Assembly: GCA_013398055.1 (NCBI GenBank)
Contig: VZRS01014210.1
Location: 661,933-725,932, forward strand
DNA from: Ifrita kowaldi
Lineage: Eukaryota; Chordata; Aves; Passeriformes; Cinclosomatidae
Direction: 5' to 3'
DNA length: 64,000 nucleotides
This document shows positions 1 through 14,100 of the stretch, piece by piece (position 1 is the first letter of the stretch; each line of letters starts with the position of its first letter). A program made the position numbers and the translations under genes. The notes below the pieces were generated by a model that saw only the letters and a list, made by a program, of their open reading frames with translations, ran no database searches and was not told the DNA's origin.

Positions 1-1955
1 GGCAAGCACATCTGTGTGTGTCCTGCTGCCTGTATTGTTTGCTTCAGTTCTCATTCAGCAGAGTTGTAGCCCAGGGGAAGCTGTTACCCCAGAAATGTCG
101 CAACAAGCTCTCTCAGTTAGTTTTGGGGCACCGTGGTTGGACATTCCAGCTTAGCTGTCAGGATTGATTTTATATTCCTCTGACGTGCTGATGCTCAGTA
201 GATACCCATGATGAAGGAATAAGAAATGCTAAACTGTGGTCTGAAAACAAATAGAACTTTACCTGTTTGGATCTCAGATGCAGTACATACTTCCCGTAGT
301 GGGGTAGGACAGAGTTCCTCGAAACACTGTGATCTGCTCACATTCACATCTTCTTGTGTCCCTGCAACATCCCCATATCATGTCCTGCCAAGGCCTCCCA
401 CCTTCTCGTGCCAGCAGAGCTTGACACACAGCTTCTGTCTGGTTCTCAGGGAGGATCATGTTTTCCGCTTGGACTCCCAGCTGTGTGCGTGGGCAGGTGC
501 CTTGCCAGGGCAGGAGAGCCCCGTGGCTTGTGCAAGGTCACTGCACTAAGTGAATTGTGGATTACAGCATAGGCTGCTCCAGGCAGAAGGGGGTAACTGT
601 TCAAGCATGGCCTCCTCTGTTCCCATACCTTGAGTTGGCCTCATGGTGCTAAAATGCTCCATTCCTCCTTTCTCTATTTTATTAAATTATCTACAATTAC
701 GAAGGACATCTGGGGGAGAATAATGAATTGCCCTGCAGCTTAAAAACTGTACTTACCTGCTGGGTAGCTGTTTCTTCCCATTTAGTTGGTTGAAATAGCA
801 ATACTCATTACGTCTGCTTGTCAGGTATCCATCCCTAATTATCTAATACTGATTTCTTGCTGCGTTGAGAATTGGGGCATATGAGGTTCCAAACCCCTGG
901 ATTTTCCCAGGCCGGTGGAAGGTGAAAAGGGTCCTGCAGATGAGGTGATAAGAGGAAGCCGAGGTCCTTCACTTGGTACCCAGCACTTGGGTAGCATCAG
1001 TATCCTCCACAGAGAGTGCACACCTCTGCTCCCAGCTGCTTCAGCCGAAGGAGCTTTCCAGGAGCAACTGAGAAGCTAATTTTTTAGAATTGACATTTTT
1101 GTCACAGTCAATGCAAGAGCAAAATGTAATAAGGAGGTAATTTTTCCAAATGGTAAATAGGGTATAAATACATTTTTAAACGGGCCTCACCTTGCAAGAA
1201 AATTGATATTTTCTGGGCAGTGTAATTTTTCATTTTATTATCAAAAAGCATTCAGCTAGCCGTGCATGAAATACAGTCCCCAGAGCTGTCACAATCCCCA
1301 CAGGCCCCTTTATCTGGCTGAATTCAGTGACTGCTGTCTGTGAGCTTTGGGTTATTGTTTTAGGATGGTGCTTTTCCCCCTCATTAACCTCTCACTGTCA
1401 CGGGAAGAGCACGTGTGCACTCTGGCTGGTGGCAGGTACCAGGGCTCCCTGCAAAAACAGGCTCAGCACCCAGTCGTGCTACCTGGGGCTGTTGGGCTGC
1501 ATTTAGATGGGTCTGAGAGGGGATGTTGTGTCAGGCAGGATGCGAAGAAGGCTTTAAAACCCCTGCCTGTGCCCTAGGGCACCCTGAGCTACAGGGGGTC
1601 ACTGTATTCTTTATATTCTGCTATATTCTTATATTCTTCCTTGCTCCCCTACTGCTGGAGATGAGAGGGATAGATGGACCTTGGGTCTGATTCAGCACAA
1701 TGACTTTTATTAGGGGAACTCCTGCATATTACAGTTAGCTGTTTCCTACTGAGAGTAGCAAAAAGGAAGGGTTCAGGGATGTGGTCATGCTGCAAGACTG
1801 CAGCGTGGTGTGCTGGGCAGGTACAGGGCAGGTACAGGAAACTTGTACCAGTGGGACCATCCTGGCAGTGAGGTGGGGGAAAGGCAGCAAAGGAGTGAGA
1901 GGTAGTGACAGTGATTGTGTGGTACCTGCTAACTGCTGTCCCGTGTGTGTTGCAG
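1..1955 (+). other. PTPRF: 3' end of an intron of PTPRF
   Basis: Intron sequence ending at the acceptor TGTTGCAG just before 1956. I looked for the exon encoding the end of FNIII-4 and did not find it, so it should lie upstream of the window. Short AT-rich stretches occur at about 1080-1260, and a TATATTCT-like mini-repeat at about 1608-1640. No gene is supported here. Confidence 0.7.
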
Positions 1956-2149
1956 TGCCCAGTGCCCCACCACGAAAGGTGGAGGTGGAGTCTGTGAATT
2001 CGACTGCCATCCGGGTGAGCTGGAAGCTGCCCATCTCCAACAAGCAGCATGGGCAGATCCGTGGGTATCTAGTTACCTATGTGAAGCTGGAAAACAACGA
2101 GCCCCGAGGGCAGCCAGTGATCAAGGACGTCATGCTGTCAGAAGCACAG
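1956..2149 (+). CDS. PTPRF: PTPRF exon: first part of FNIII domain 5
   Basis: 194 nt, phase 1 start, phase 0 end. It encodes the start of the fifth fibronectin III domain, beginning (V)PSAPPRKVEVESVNST, with the conserved Trp strand (RVSWKLP) and the GQIRGYLVTYVKLENNEPRG segment. NST is a possible N-glycosylation sequon. The exon is flanked by TTGCAG and CAG|GTACAG. Its end in phase 0 lets it join either the 27-nt microexon at 8352 or directly the exon at 10643. Confidence 0.95.
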
Positions 2150-5100
2150 GTACAGTGTGGGGACCACCAGCTGGTGGGCATGGCACCTTCCCTCTCTGCA
2201 GAGGGGCAGGCTGGCTGGGTCCAAGTATTTCCTGGCCTCCTCTTGCAGCTCCAGAGCATGGGACTCAGCCTGCTTGATCAAGGCAAACAGTTCATCCCTA
2301 AACTGTGGCTTAAACAAGGGTAAAAAGTTTAATCAGGAAAGGATTGCTGTAGAAAAGATGATGTATTGGGTGATGTTCCTCTCTTACCCCTTCTCTGATA
2401 TGCACCTCTCTACCTGCCACATCCTGTGCAGACTCCAGCTGGAGCAAACTGCACTTTGCCAGTCCGTTTATAAACGGTCAGAGTTTTAAATAAGCCTTGA
2501 GTCTGTTTCTTTTGTGATGCTGAATATGTTCAGGGCAAAGTGTCTGTCTTGATAGCATCCACATGGGTGCTGCCTGCCTGTGAGGCATGGGAGTGGCTCT
2601 GCACCCCTGAGTGGGCACAGCATGCCAGGCAGGACAGCACTCGTGGCTCAGCAAAGCCTCCACTCCCTCCTGCTTTTGCCGGGCAGGGACTTGGTGTTGC
2701 ATTGCCTCTTGAAAGAAAACTGTAGGTGAAGCCAACTTAGTCTGGGAAAGGCTGAGGAGGAAGAAGAAATATGAGGTGGAGGCCCACATCCCCTGTAAAT
2801 GACTTTGTCCTCTGCATTCCCCATACAACAATCTGTTCATACTTAGGCAATCTCCTGGATACCTTTCTGGCTCTGAGCTGCAGCCCTTTTCCCACGCACT
2901 GCTCCAGGCATGGCTGTGCACTCTGCACAGCCCAGGAATGCGTAGTTGCCTCTTTTCCAAGGTGCAGGGAAGTTTTTGGTGCCCTGTATGCAATGAAATA
3001 CAACTCTTCTTTGGAACAGGGGTCCTTCATCCTGGATGACCCATACTGTTCTCAACAAAGATAATCGTATAAATGAAGAACAGGATCTGCTGCTGTTGGA
3101 AGCAACGAGGAATCGATTCAGAGCTGGCTTGCTTGAATGATGCCCAGTATAAATACTGGAGAGCTGCAACGATTAATTGATCTGTCTCCTGAATGCAGCT
3201 GTGAATCATTTATGCGTTTGTCAGTGGGGAGTGCAGTGCATAGAGGCAGCTTTACTCCCCATTCATATTCCGAAGGATAAAACTCAGTAAATAATGTGGA
3301 AGGGGAGAACTTTGAAGAGAGAAAAAATACTTTGAGGGTCCTTGTAGTGTTGTCTGGGGCACATCTCTGTTTATGTTTCAGATGTTGCTTTGTTTTAATA
3401 GTTAGACGAGCTGCTTACTGACCTTTACTTATGCCAGGAGAATATAATCTTCTGTTGTTTGAACAATTGAGGCTGTGCTGCTGAGCTGGAGTTTGGAGCT
3501 AATGGGTTGGTCCCAAGTGTAGGTAGGCGAAGTTGGCAATGTTTTTCTTCTTGGTGTTTTCAAATATTTTATGCTTGCCCAGCCAGTTCTGCTTTCACTC
3601 CTTACTCATACATTTCAGAGAGAGAAATCCCATGCTAATGTGCAGAATGAGGGTGCTAGAGCCAGAAACTTTTGAAGGAGTGCTGGATTTTGCATTAGTT
3701 TGACTGTGTGCATCAAGGAGGCAAGTTCCTGAAAGTTTCCTGGCCTGTCAGACCACTTACCAGTCTTCCATATCTGGTGAATTTATGTGGGAAAGTTCTT
3801 GATTTCTGTGATATTTTTTCCTGCTGTGTATGGAGCTGAACTCATCCGCTGTAATTTTTGGGTGGAAGTGAAAATGATAGTTGCAGAGAAGCAACGACTC
3901 TGAAAGAGTCATGTCACTCCTGGGATAAACTAACAATGACCCTGCAGGGAAGAGGTTTCATTGACTTGGCAGAAGAGATCTCTATTTCCTGAAAGAGTGA
4001 GAAGCCAGGCATGACCTGTGCTTGTGATGAAATACATCTGCTCCAGATGCTGAAGAACCCTGTAAGAGCTGCCATCTTTCAGTAACAGCCGTGCATGTCC
4101 TTGCAAACAGCCAGATGAAACTTTAACAAGTAGTCCTGGAAGAGTTATTTTCCATGAAAGAAAGCAAAAAGATACACTGCAAAACCTGCCCCTGAAGGTC
4201 ATAGGATGAAGATGGCCACAGTTCAGTACTCACAAACACTCATAAACATTTATACCAGTGCACAGGGAGAGAATTAAACTGATTGAAAATCTTGGGGTCA
4301 GAGAAGAAAATCTGTGGACAGGTAGGCAGAGCCCCTCCTCCTGCCTAGCCAGGCTGGCTGCTGGTTTGAGTAGGTATGTAGCACATAATCTGCTTCCTGC
4401 AGACAGTGTGAAGACATTGATACTAAAGCTGACTCATGGTTTTTCCTTATTGAAGATGAGAAATGGAGAGAGAGTAAACGAAGATGAAAGGAGAAAGGCA
4501 AGGGAATGGAGATGTTAGCTATGCAGATAATATGGATTCTGAGCTTTCAAAACCGTTTGAGCGGAAAGGACTAAAACATCAGCAGAGATGTGGGGGCCCT
4601 GGTGCTGGAGAGATCACATTTTATTTTACAGCCTCCTGCCTGGGCAGAGTAATCAGTTGTTAAGAAAGTCCTGTGATGGAGCTGAGGCCTCTCCCTCCCC
4701 TCTGTGGCTGCGCCTGTGACTGATTACCTCCGTCAGGATTCTGTTTGCCTTCCAGCCTCAGCTCTCACCTCCTGCTGACAGCCTGATGGACAAGCAAATG
4801 TGACCCTGCCCTGTGGAGGAGCTCCCAGGGTGTGTACGGCTGCAGAGCTGGATCAGGTACCCGCAGCACCTCCTGCCCAGGCCATGCCCGTCACGGCTGA
4901 GCCGGGTCCCATGGTGGGCGATGGCAGAAGATCCATCTGTGTGCCCTGGGTCTTGCATAAAGCACATCCAAGCACCGAGAGAGGGCTTTTGAAAGAATCC
5001 CAGTGCAGGAGCTGCACTCTGCCACTACTACAAGTCCTCGCCAGCTCAAGGGAGCAAGGGATAGCAGGGCCATGGGACACAAGCATTAGGCTTGACAGAG

Positions 5101-8100
5101 GCAGGCAGGGGCCCACCTCATTTCCTTGGTCTCCAATCCCTGGGCAGCTGCTGCACGTTAGGAGGGGCAGTGGGCTTGAACCCCTCCATCCCTGCAGATC
5201 CAGCCTGCCCAGACAATTTTGCAGGGCTGGCTGGTGACAGCGGGCTACACAGAGGTCAGGCTTTGTGGAGAAGAGACTTCTGCCACCTTCTCGTCCTGCT
5301 GTGCAGTCACGGTACAGGAAAGGTATGTGCTGCCCACAAGAAGGACTGCACGTTCACAGGAGGATGGTGTGGTCTCTGCAGGCAGCACTTCTCCAACCAG
5401 TGTGCAGACTGAGTGCACATCTCACCAGCTTGCTCCAGAAGAGCAGGAAGAAGAAATGGCAATCACTTCAAGCTATTGGATTGAGATCAAAGGAGAAAGC
5501 AGAGACTTCTGTTCTCCTTGAGCAGTGCCTATCCCAGGCACAACACAGAGGAATGTACAGTCTCCCTCTTTTGTTTGGTGATAGTCAGGGATCTTTATCT
5601 GAATGTACTTGGAACATCTCATATACATGTACTTGTCTAGGGGAGAGTCTGGCATGGAGGTGGGATGTTCTCTGCTTCCTGAGTGGAACAAAACTGCAAG
5701 GCATCATGCAAGAGGCACTTCAGGTAAAGGACCAAGGTGAAGTTCTGATACCCTCAGACCCCTCTGCATCTCATTGACTTGAGTACCTGAGTTTATGTCT
5801 GGAGTTCCACTGTTGCATCACAGTCACTGAAGCAGAGAGGAGAAGGATCTACAGGAAAACCAATATTGGCTTCCCATAGCTGGGACTGTGGAGAGATTGA
5901 ATCTGTCTTTTGCAAGAGCCTTGGTCAGGGAAAGCAGCCATTCCCTGGTGAGACATGACTATGCTGTGTTGAAGTGTAAAATGAAACATTAAAGCATTGC
6001 AGCTGCCATAAATACACACTGTTAGCTTTAGCACTTCCCAGAGCCATCCTGCCTCATGCACACAGCCCTCTCTCAGTTCTTTTTATGACTGCTCCTGGGC
6101 TTTTCAGATCAATTTGTCTTACTGACCAGCCTTAAACAGTTAAGAAGCAATTGAGCTAGTTTGAGGAAGGAAACGTTTTGATCTGTAGATTAAATTTTTG
6201 TAATGAAACTGAATTTCTACCAAGATATTTATGCAGGCCTGGCTTTTCACAGTTGTTACTCCAGCACAGATCTCAAGGCATTTCTTTGCACTCTGATCTA
6301 ATGCAAGATTAAAGTCCACTGAAACATTAGAGCAAACAGAGTTTGAACATTAAACACTTGGTATAAAATCCTAGTGCGTGATAAACTCACTGCTGTGGTA
6401 TGAGACGCCTCCCGAGCCCAGCTCTGCTCTGCTGTTGCTTGCAGTGAGGTGTCACATTCTGCTCCTGTAGCTGCAGGGAGGCAGGCTGGGGTGTTCCCAA
6501 CCCACCAGGGACATGCTTTTGTAGGAGAAGTGTACTTCCTGGAGGAAGAGCTACCAGGCCTTGTATCCTTCCTGTGGCAGGACTTCTGCCAGGTTTTAGG
6601 TCAGCAGGGTGGAGTGTGTGGCTGTGACCATGGTGTGGGCTGGCTGGCATGGGTGGGACATAAACAGCAGTGACTTGGCTTCAGCTAAGTGTGCAGCAGT
6701 GGAAATGGCACCAAGATGTGTGTGGAAAGAGAGCCTTTAGTGACCATAATACTTAGTGAGGGTCTTGGCTTTATATTTAGGGGCAACTTGACCTCTTTGC
6801 TGAAATTTACTGCTAAGATGGTTTAGGGGATAATTGTACTGCAGTCTCATGGCATCTGATAAGTGAACTATAATAAAATCTTAGAGGAACATTTCTCTAA
6901 TAGCTCCTTCTCTCTGAATTTAGAGAACAAAATAGCAAATATTTGGTAAGTATGCCATGTATTTTACTGCTGAGGTGAGTACTATGCCACTGTGATAGGC
7001 TGCAGCCTGTGAAAGGCACCTCAAATAGCCTGAGTTCAAAAGGCAACTTGTATCTTTGATGCTGTTTAGTACTTCTGTAGCACTTGCAGGTTCCCAAACA
7101 CTCCAGCAGCGTTAGTTGAGCTTCCCAGGGTCCTGAGGAAGGTGGTATCTGAGCAGTTTCACAGCTGGCAGGTCAGGCTCAGAAGCAAGGTTGGCCAGGG
7201 CTCACACTGTGAGTCAGGGGCAATAATACCTATCTTCACTTTCATCTCTGTGCTTGAACCCGTGGACCGGTGCTTCCTCCAGGCACGTTTAGTTCCGTGA
7301 GCTGTAACACATCACCATGGCTGAGAGGGTTCATTGTGATCTCTGCAAGCCTTCCTTTGGTGCACCAGCCACAAAGAACAGTGCTGTGTGCATGCATGGC
7401 AGCAGCCAAGCTCTACTGTCTCACCACCCCAATGCAGCTTTGATGCCTTACAAGCCCAAATCCAGCCAGAAGAGTTCAGAGCCCGTATTGAACTGCCATG
7501 GCCAGGAATCTGTGTGAGCTTTTGGTGGGAAATAGTTCGCGTAGAAGCTTTCTCTGCAGGGCTGCTCTTGCCAAATTTGTGTTTGCCATTTGGTGTTGTG
7601 TCACTGGGAGTGAGAAGCTGTTTCCTCAGTACATGCAGAAGTTTGAACCTCTCTCCAAGCCACGCACCACTGTTGGAAAGGAGCAGCTTAGTGTGAAGCT
7701 CTGTGTAAGATCTCAGCTTCTCTTGCACTGTTGATGACAGATGGCACTTTTCAGTTTTCTGAAGTCCCCAGAGCATTTTCTTGCAAATGATACAAGAAAG
7801 AGAAGCTCTAGAAACATTGCATTGGTGCTTCCCTGCTGAGTGCCTCTGTGTTGACGTCTTTGGTTCTCAACAAGAGGTGGTGGCTGGAGTGTCGCTAGAA
7901 CAGAACCTGGAGATTGGGCAACAAAACTGTTGTGGGTGACTTGTGGGGCAGCAGTCACCCTCGGAGCCTAGTTGGTACAACCTATCCTTTCTTGCTTCTG
8001 CTCATGGAAGAGGCAGGAAAATGCAAACAAAGCCAGAAGGGGAAAGTACTGCAAAGTACAAAATGTGAGGGGTGACATCTCCACCCAAGTGAGAAGGAAG

Positions 8101-11100
8101 CTCTTTGTTTGTTTGTGTGAGTGATCTCAGACTCATTGCGCAGGCTAGCAGCATGTCAAAAATTGCTCTATGCCATTTCTTCCCTTGGCATAGCCTGTGC
8201 CAAGTGACCCTCTGTGTATAAGTGTTGTAATTCCCCCAGCCCAGTTCTGCTAACCCCTGCTGTTGTCGTCATTGTCATCCCTTTCCTACACGTTGCCCCT
8301 TAAAATTCTGTGTCTCCATTTTTCTCTCCTCCTTCCTTTCTTCCCCGTCAGTGGAGAGCTGAGGACTCCGTCGACCACGTAAGTACCACTTGTGTGTATT
8401 CCAGGTTGGAAGAGAGGGGTTTGGTAAATCGATTTGTGAATTTTGTAGACACAGTACTGTCAAAACATTCCTTTCACTCCCTTAATGAGGCTGGAGAGTT
8501 ACATTGTGAAACCTTCCACAAGCAGCAAATCCAGAGAAAATTGGCATTTAGATTGCTCCTAAATGCGGAAAAGCAATTGACATTTCCTATAATCTGTATT
8601 TCCAGCTTGTTGCAGTGCAGTTTTAGGCAGGTTCAAGTGATCGACTCAGGAGGCTCATCCTGCAGTAGTTGGCCCACCAAGTTATGTGGTAAAATTAGAT
8701 ACATAATCTTTAAACCACATTGATCGTAGTCATGAGAAATAACCTACATCCTCAACCATGACCTTTGGTTGAAACACAGATAGTAATAAGAAAACAATCA
8801 CATTTAAACAGTTAAATTCAATTTTTCCCCACATAATTTTGAGATATAAATTTGGAGGAACAAACTAGAAAATGACCTTTTTAGAGTCAGCAATTCAATT
8901 ACATGCCCTACTGTGAGCTTCCCCAGCACGATACATTTCTCCTGCTTTATATGGAGGATTCTTGCTCGGAGTGGCTATGTCATGACAGCACTGTGTTTGC
9001 ATTATGCAATCAGACCTTCTTTCATCCATCCCTCGTCTCTCTCCCCTCCTCCCAGCTTGCTTGCTTTGCTCTTGGTGGCATGCTTTCGCGTGAGAAATTC
9101 TCTTTGCATGGGTTTGGGAGGAGTGAATTCTCTTGGGATGTTCAGAGTCTGCAGGTTTTGTGAGAGTGCTTCCCCACGGGTCCATTGGCACCGATCAGAC
9201 CGTGCGTCCACTCACCCGCACACATGATCTGCTGCAGGGGCGGAGTTGGGATCGGACTCTGGTTCACACGGTGATTTTGGCGGGGTTCTTGTTGGTGCTT
9301 GTTGATACTTCTCTGGGCTGGCTGGTTCTGCAATGGTAACGTGGTGATTTTGATGAGTAAGCCTGGGCAGGTAACCTGAACCAGCAGCACTGACTGGAAA
9401 TCAGCAGGTTTAATAGCGTGGATGTTGGTGTGAGTGAGTGATGGGAGAGTGGCTGCGCTCTGAGAGCAACCCTTGTACCCCTCAAGCAGAGCAACAGGCA
9501 CCCCTCGTACCCCTCAAGCTGGCAAGGATCCCCCAGGCAGAGATCAGACCCCTGCAGCAGCTTCTGACAGTGCCTGTGCTGCCTGTTCTCAGCAGCTCAA
9601 ACTTAACCCTCTCCATCTCTGCTCTTCTCCTTGTCTGAAGGGGTAAATAACCAACACAAAGCCTCTGCCTCCTTTCCAAAAGCTTCCCGGCCCCTTCTCC
9701 AGCCTGGTCATCTCTTGCTCCCTGACCCATTATTATCTGGGTTGTTAGTGCTAATGGCCCAGGCACTCTCACAGCACCCACAGATGAACACTGCTCAGGG
9801 GTACCTGCCCGAGCTGCTGGGAGCTGCTGAGCTCGCTGTGTTCACTCGTTTGCAGGCCTGGCCAGCCAGGCTTGGCACCAGTCACATTGCTGCTGGAGGC
9901 CAGGAGGGAGGAGCGGTGCTCCCCTCTTTGATCTCAAATTGAAGTGTGGAGCCGTGCCCTCCTCCTGCCCAGAGAAAGCCAGAGCATGCAAGGATGCACC
10001 CCGTGAGTCCTCCCCCTCACAGACCTCCCACGATGCAGGTTTTCCCTCCAGGTCTTGCCAGTGCCTTGCACTTGACCCATCCCATCCTTGCAACCCAGTG
10101 CCTGGCAAGGAGGGTGAGCATGATGCTTAGAGCTGCAGGTGCTCCCTGCCTGGGGCCCCCCACCCCTGCACTGCCTCCCTGTGCTCCCCATGGCCCTGCT
10201 GCAAGAGACAACTTTTAAAACCCTGGAATTAGCCCCCAAGAGATTCTCATAGCAGGTGAACTGGCTTTTGCTCTGGTTCACAGCTCCATAGTCCTTTTAC
10301 TTAGCTTTCACACAGGACCATATCTGGATCAGATCTCCCTCTTGGCAGAAGCCGTGGGAGAGCACAGCTGCTGACATGGGTTGCTGGTGGGTCCCTGGAA
10401 AGGCCAAATGTTAAAGGCAGGGGTTGAAATTAGGTGGGTGAGCGTTGGAGTGGCAGCAGTTGTTGTTTGCTGGCTCTGTGCAACACGTGTGTTTGAGCAC
10501 GATGCATGAGTGTGAGCCAGGGAGCGTTGTCAGTGTGTTGCTGTTGAAGACACTGACCCTGGTGCCTTCCTTTTGCTCACTCCAGTAACAAGTATTTGCT
10601 CTTCTCGTTTGCCTCTTCTCTGCCTCGTGAATGCGCTCCCAGGAGACAGTCATTGGAGGCCTGCTGCCAGAAACCACCTACTCCGTCACAGTTGCTGCCT
10701 ACACCACCAAAGGAGATGGTGCCCGCAGCAAGCCCAAAGTCATCACCACCACAGGGGCAGGTGAGTGTGGGGAGCAGGTGTCACAGCCTCGTAGGGGTGG
10801 TGGTAAAACCTCCCAAGAGGTGCGTGGGGAGTATGGCCAAGGCCAGGAGGAAGCAAGAGGGTTGGAGACGCTGCAGAGGTACAAACTCTTGTGATCTCCA
10901 GCTCGTACTTAACAGGCTTTGCCACTGGATCAGGTGAGCAAAGTGCAGCAAACAGATGGAGAGCCGCTACCAGGGCTGGTGAGAGGGCAGTGAAACCCAT
11001 GGGTCTGAGCTCATCTGCATAGTCCAGAGACCTGGGAAGAGGAAGCCTGAAAGTCCAGGCCCTCCCTCAGCTTTGGAATCGTGGCCTGTCCTCACCTTGT

Positions 11101-14100
11101 TCCTGTAGGCAAGTGCCATTTCTTGCTTCCTGTGGTGACTGCAGTGCCGCCTGGAATGGCCCCTGGCACAGAGGGCTCCTAACAGGTGCTTCTCAGCTCC
11201 CCCCTGCCAGTGATACTGCTGTTTCCCCAGGCTTACAGAGCGGGGCCTGGCTGCTCCTAGAGCCATGGTAAAACCTGGAATGCAACAAATCTGCCATAGA
11301 AGTGCTGCAGACACAACTTCTAGGTCCTGGTGATCCCAGCCGGTTTGGTTCTGCTGTCTCAGTAGATCGTGCCTGTGCCTGGAGCAGGGGCACCCAGGAG
11401 TCATCTGGCGCTTCCCTGCAGGTGTGGTCAAGCTTGCCTTTGGCTATGGCACCAACTAGTTGACACTGTCTTGTCCACTCACCTTTTCCATTCACTAGGC
11501 TGTCCTGTAACCAGTAATCCTGCTGCTTCCTCACACCAGCCACAGGAACAGTATTTACCACTTGTTATTATGGGAATGCAGCTTGTGCAAACTGAGAGCG
11601 TTTGTTCCTGGTGCTTTTAAACAAGGAACAGCTTGCCATCTCCTCCGTGCTGCATATGGGGAGCTCCAGAGGTAGTTTCCACTGTCACAGTCTCAAATGC
11701 TGTCTCCCCAGTGCCTTGCCATGATGTATCTTCTGTTCATCAAATTGCTACAGCTGTCCTATAAACAGGAAGAGCTTTCTAAACATCCCAGTGTTGTACT
11801 GTAAACCACAGTGGGTCTTCCCATGTTATGGTGCACATTTTAAGGTTAATATTTGGAATCGTCTTTGAAAATATTGTGTCCCTTAGTACTTACTAGCTGC
11901 TGTTAGACATTGTGAGTGCAAGGAGGATGGCACTGGCAATGGGAATGTAATTGTATGTCTTAAATACCTACAAAACAGCCCCTCAGAGCTGCCTTCGTAC
12001 AGGCTCGGCTGCAGGCCTGACCTCAAAGGGGAGCGTTGGTATCGCCCTCTGATGGCAAAAAGAGGGTACAATTCTGGCAAATACGATTTTCTCGTGCTCG
12101 ACTGTGGGCTCATACATTTCTGAACTGCAAGGATATTTAACTAGGTTTGGCTGCAATCCCATTTTTGTTTTCGTATCAGTGTCCCCATGCTTTTGATTCT
12201 GAGTATCTTCCCTATCAGTTGATTTGTTTACAAATCTGAGCTGATGTGAAGACGCATCCTTTTTTTAACTGAAGGAGATCAAGGTATTAAACCATCAATT
12301 TAAAGCCATCAGTTCCTAACCAGTGATGGCAACACCCCTTGACTTGTGCAGCATAAGCAAAAATCCTGTGGAATGCTTGTGTTCACCTCTCACATCGACA
12401 CTGACATCATGAATCTGCTCCTCAACTAAACCAAAATGTATTCTGATGGCAAACAGCCCACCCAGCTCTGCTCGCTGCCTCTGCAGATGGTAAAACTGCA
12501 AGGTTTCAGGATGAAACTTGTCTGCCTCCAGACAGACCAGGGCACTGGAATCGGGCTCCGGGGTGTCTGTTGTGGGACAGTGCACCAGGGCCGGCATGGC
12601 CTGGTGCTGTGCACTGGCTGGAGTGTCTGAAGACCACTGATTGGGAGGACGGGATTCAGATCTTCTCTGAGATAAATATGATGCTTTGAGGTACCTTAAA
12701 CGTTACCTGTAAAAGGGGATGAATTTTGGGGCTAGATATGGCTGAATTTATTACCGGTTTAAATGGCAGCACATGGGAAAATGGCAACCAAGAGCTGGCT
12801 GGCTCCAGCTTCCCTCGCCACCGGATTAGGGTCAGTCTGCCTCTATCCCTGTGAATTGTCTGTCGTCTCTTCACCCTGTTGTCTGAACTTTCCCACTTTC
12901 CTCAATACTCACGGACTGAGCAGCACGGAAGCGGTCCTTCCTTCCCCTCCTCCCAGGCTATAGATGGTCATTGTGTGTTTATGTTGCAGTCCCGGGGAAG
13001 CCCACCATGATGATTAGCACGACAGCCATGAACACAGCCCTCATCCAATGGCACCCACCCAAGGAGATGGTAGGGGAGCTGCTGGGTTACCGGCTGCAGT
13101 ACAGACGTCTGGATGAGGAAAAAATGAACACGATAGACTTCGGGAAGAGAGACCATCACTACACGGTGACCAACCTGCACAAGGGGGCCACGTACCTCTT
13201 CAAACTGTCTGCCAAGAACAGAGCTGGCCCAGGAGAGGAGTTTGAGAAGGAGATCACGACTGCCGAAGATGTGCCAAGCGGCTTCCCACAGAACCTGCGT
13301 GTGGTGGGTCTCACCACTTCCACCACAGAAGTTGCTTGGGACCCCCCGGTCTTGGCAGAAAGGAATGGCAAGATCGTCAACTACACAGTGGTATACAGGG
13401 ACATAAATAGCCAGCAGGACCTGGTTAACATGACCAAGGACACGAGTATCACTTTGACAAATTTGAAACCTGATACCACTTACAACATCAAAGTGAGGGC
13501 CCGCACCAGTAAAGGGGCTGGGCCACTCAGCCCCAGCATCCAGTCCCGGACCATGCCTGTAGAGCAAGGTAAGTGCCCCTCTAACAAGCCCTAACAGGAA
13601 GCTCTGCCTCCAGGACAGGGAGCTTTGCTTTGGCTCATGAGGCTTCACTCCCCTCTGCTCTGACTGTGGCGATCAGGTACTGTGTGGCTTCCTAGTCTAA
13701 AACTAGTTCAGTGAGGGGAGGCTCAGTGAAGATTTTTTAAACTTGCCATTTGGGGGGAGAGAGGCATTGGTGGTACCTTAATTGCATCCACAGGCACACT
13801 TGGATGTTTTATCTGTACATGAAAGTCTCTTGCTTGAACTGGAGCAGGTGGCTGAGTCGGATCATCTGCAGATCCAGTACCTGAATAACACTGCTGTTTG
13901 ATCATGACGAAGGGCCAAGGGAGTGTGAGTGGAGTGGGGATAGAGAAAGTCTGTACTTCAGCCTACGACTTCCTTTCTGTGATGCTGAAAAGTATAGTCA
14001 AAAAGCAGAATTCCTCTGGAGACTATAGACGTGGTAAAAGGCTGCTGCTCTCTTCTCCTCATTTCTTACTTCTCTGCTGTAGCTGAACTCCTTGACTTCT

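Noticed and set aside
1781..2323. Single 180-residue plus-strand frame starting before the first exon
   Set aside because: Only 1956-2149 is coding. The rest is intron that happens to stay open, as shown by the AG and GT junctions and the loss of similarity outside them.
12968..13648. 226-residue open frame on the minus strand
   Set aside because: It is the reverse shadow of the conserved FNIII-6/7 exon. The plus strand is clearly coding.
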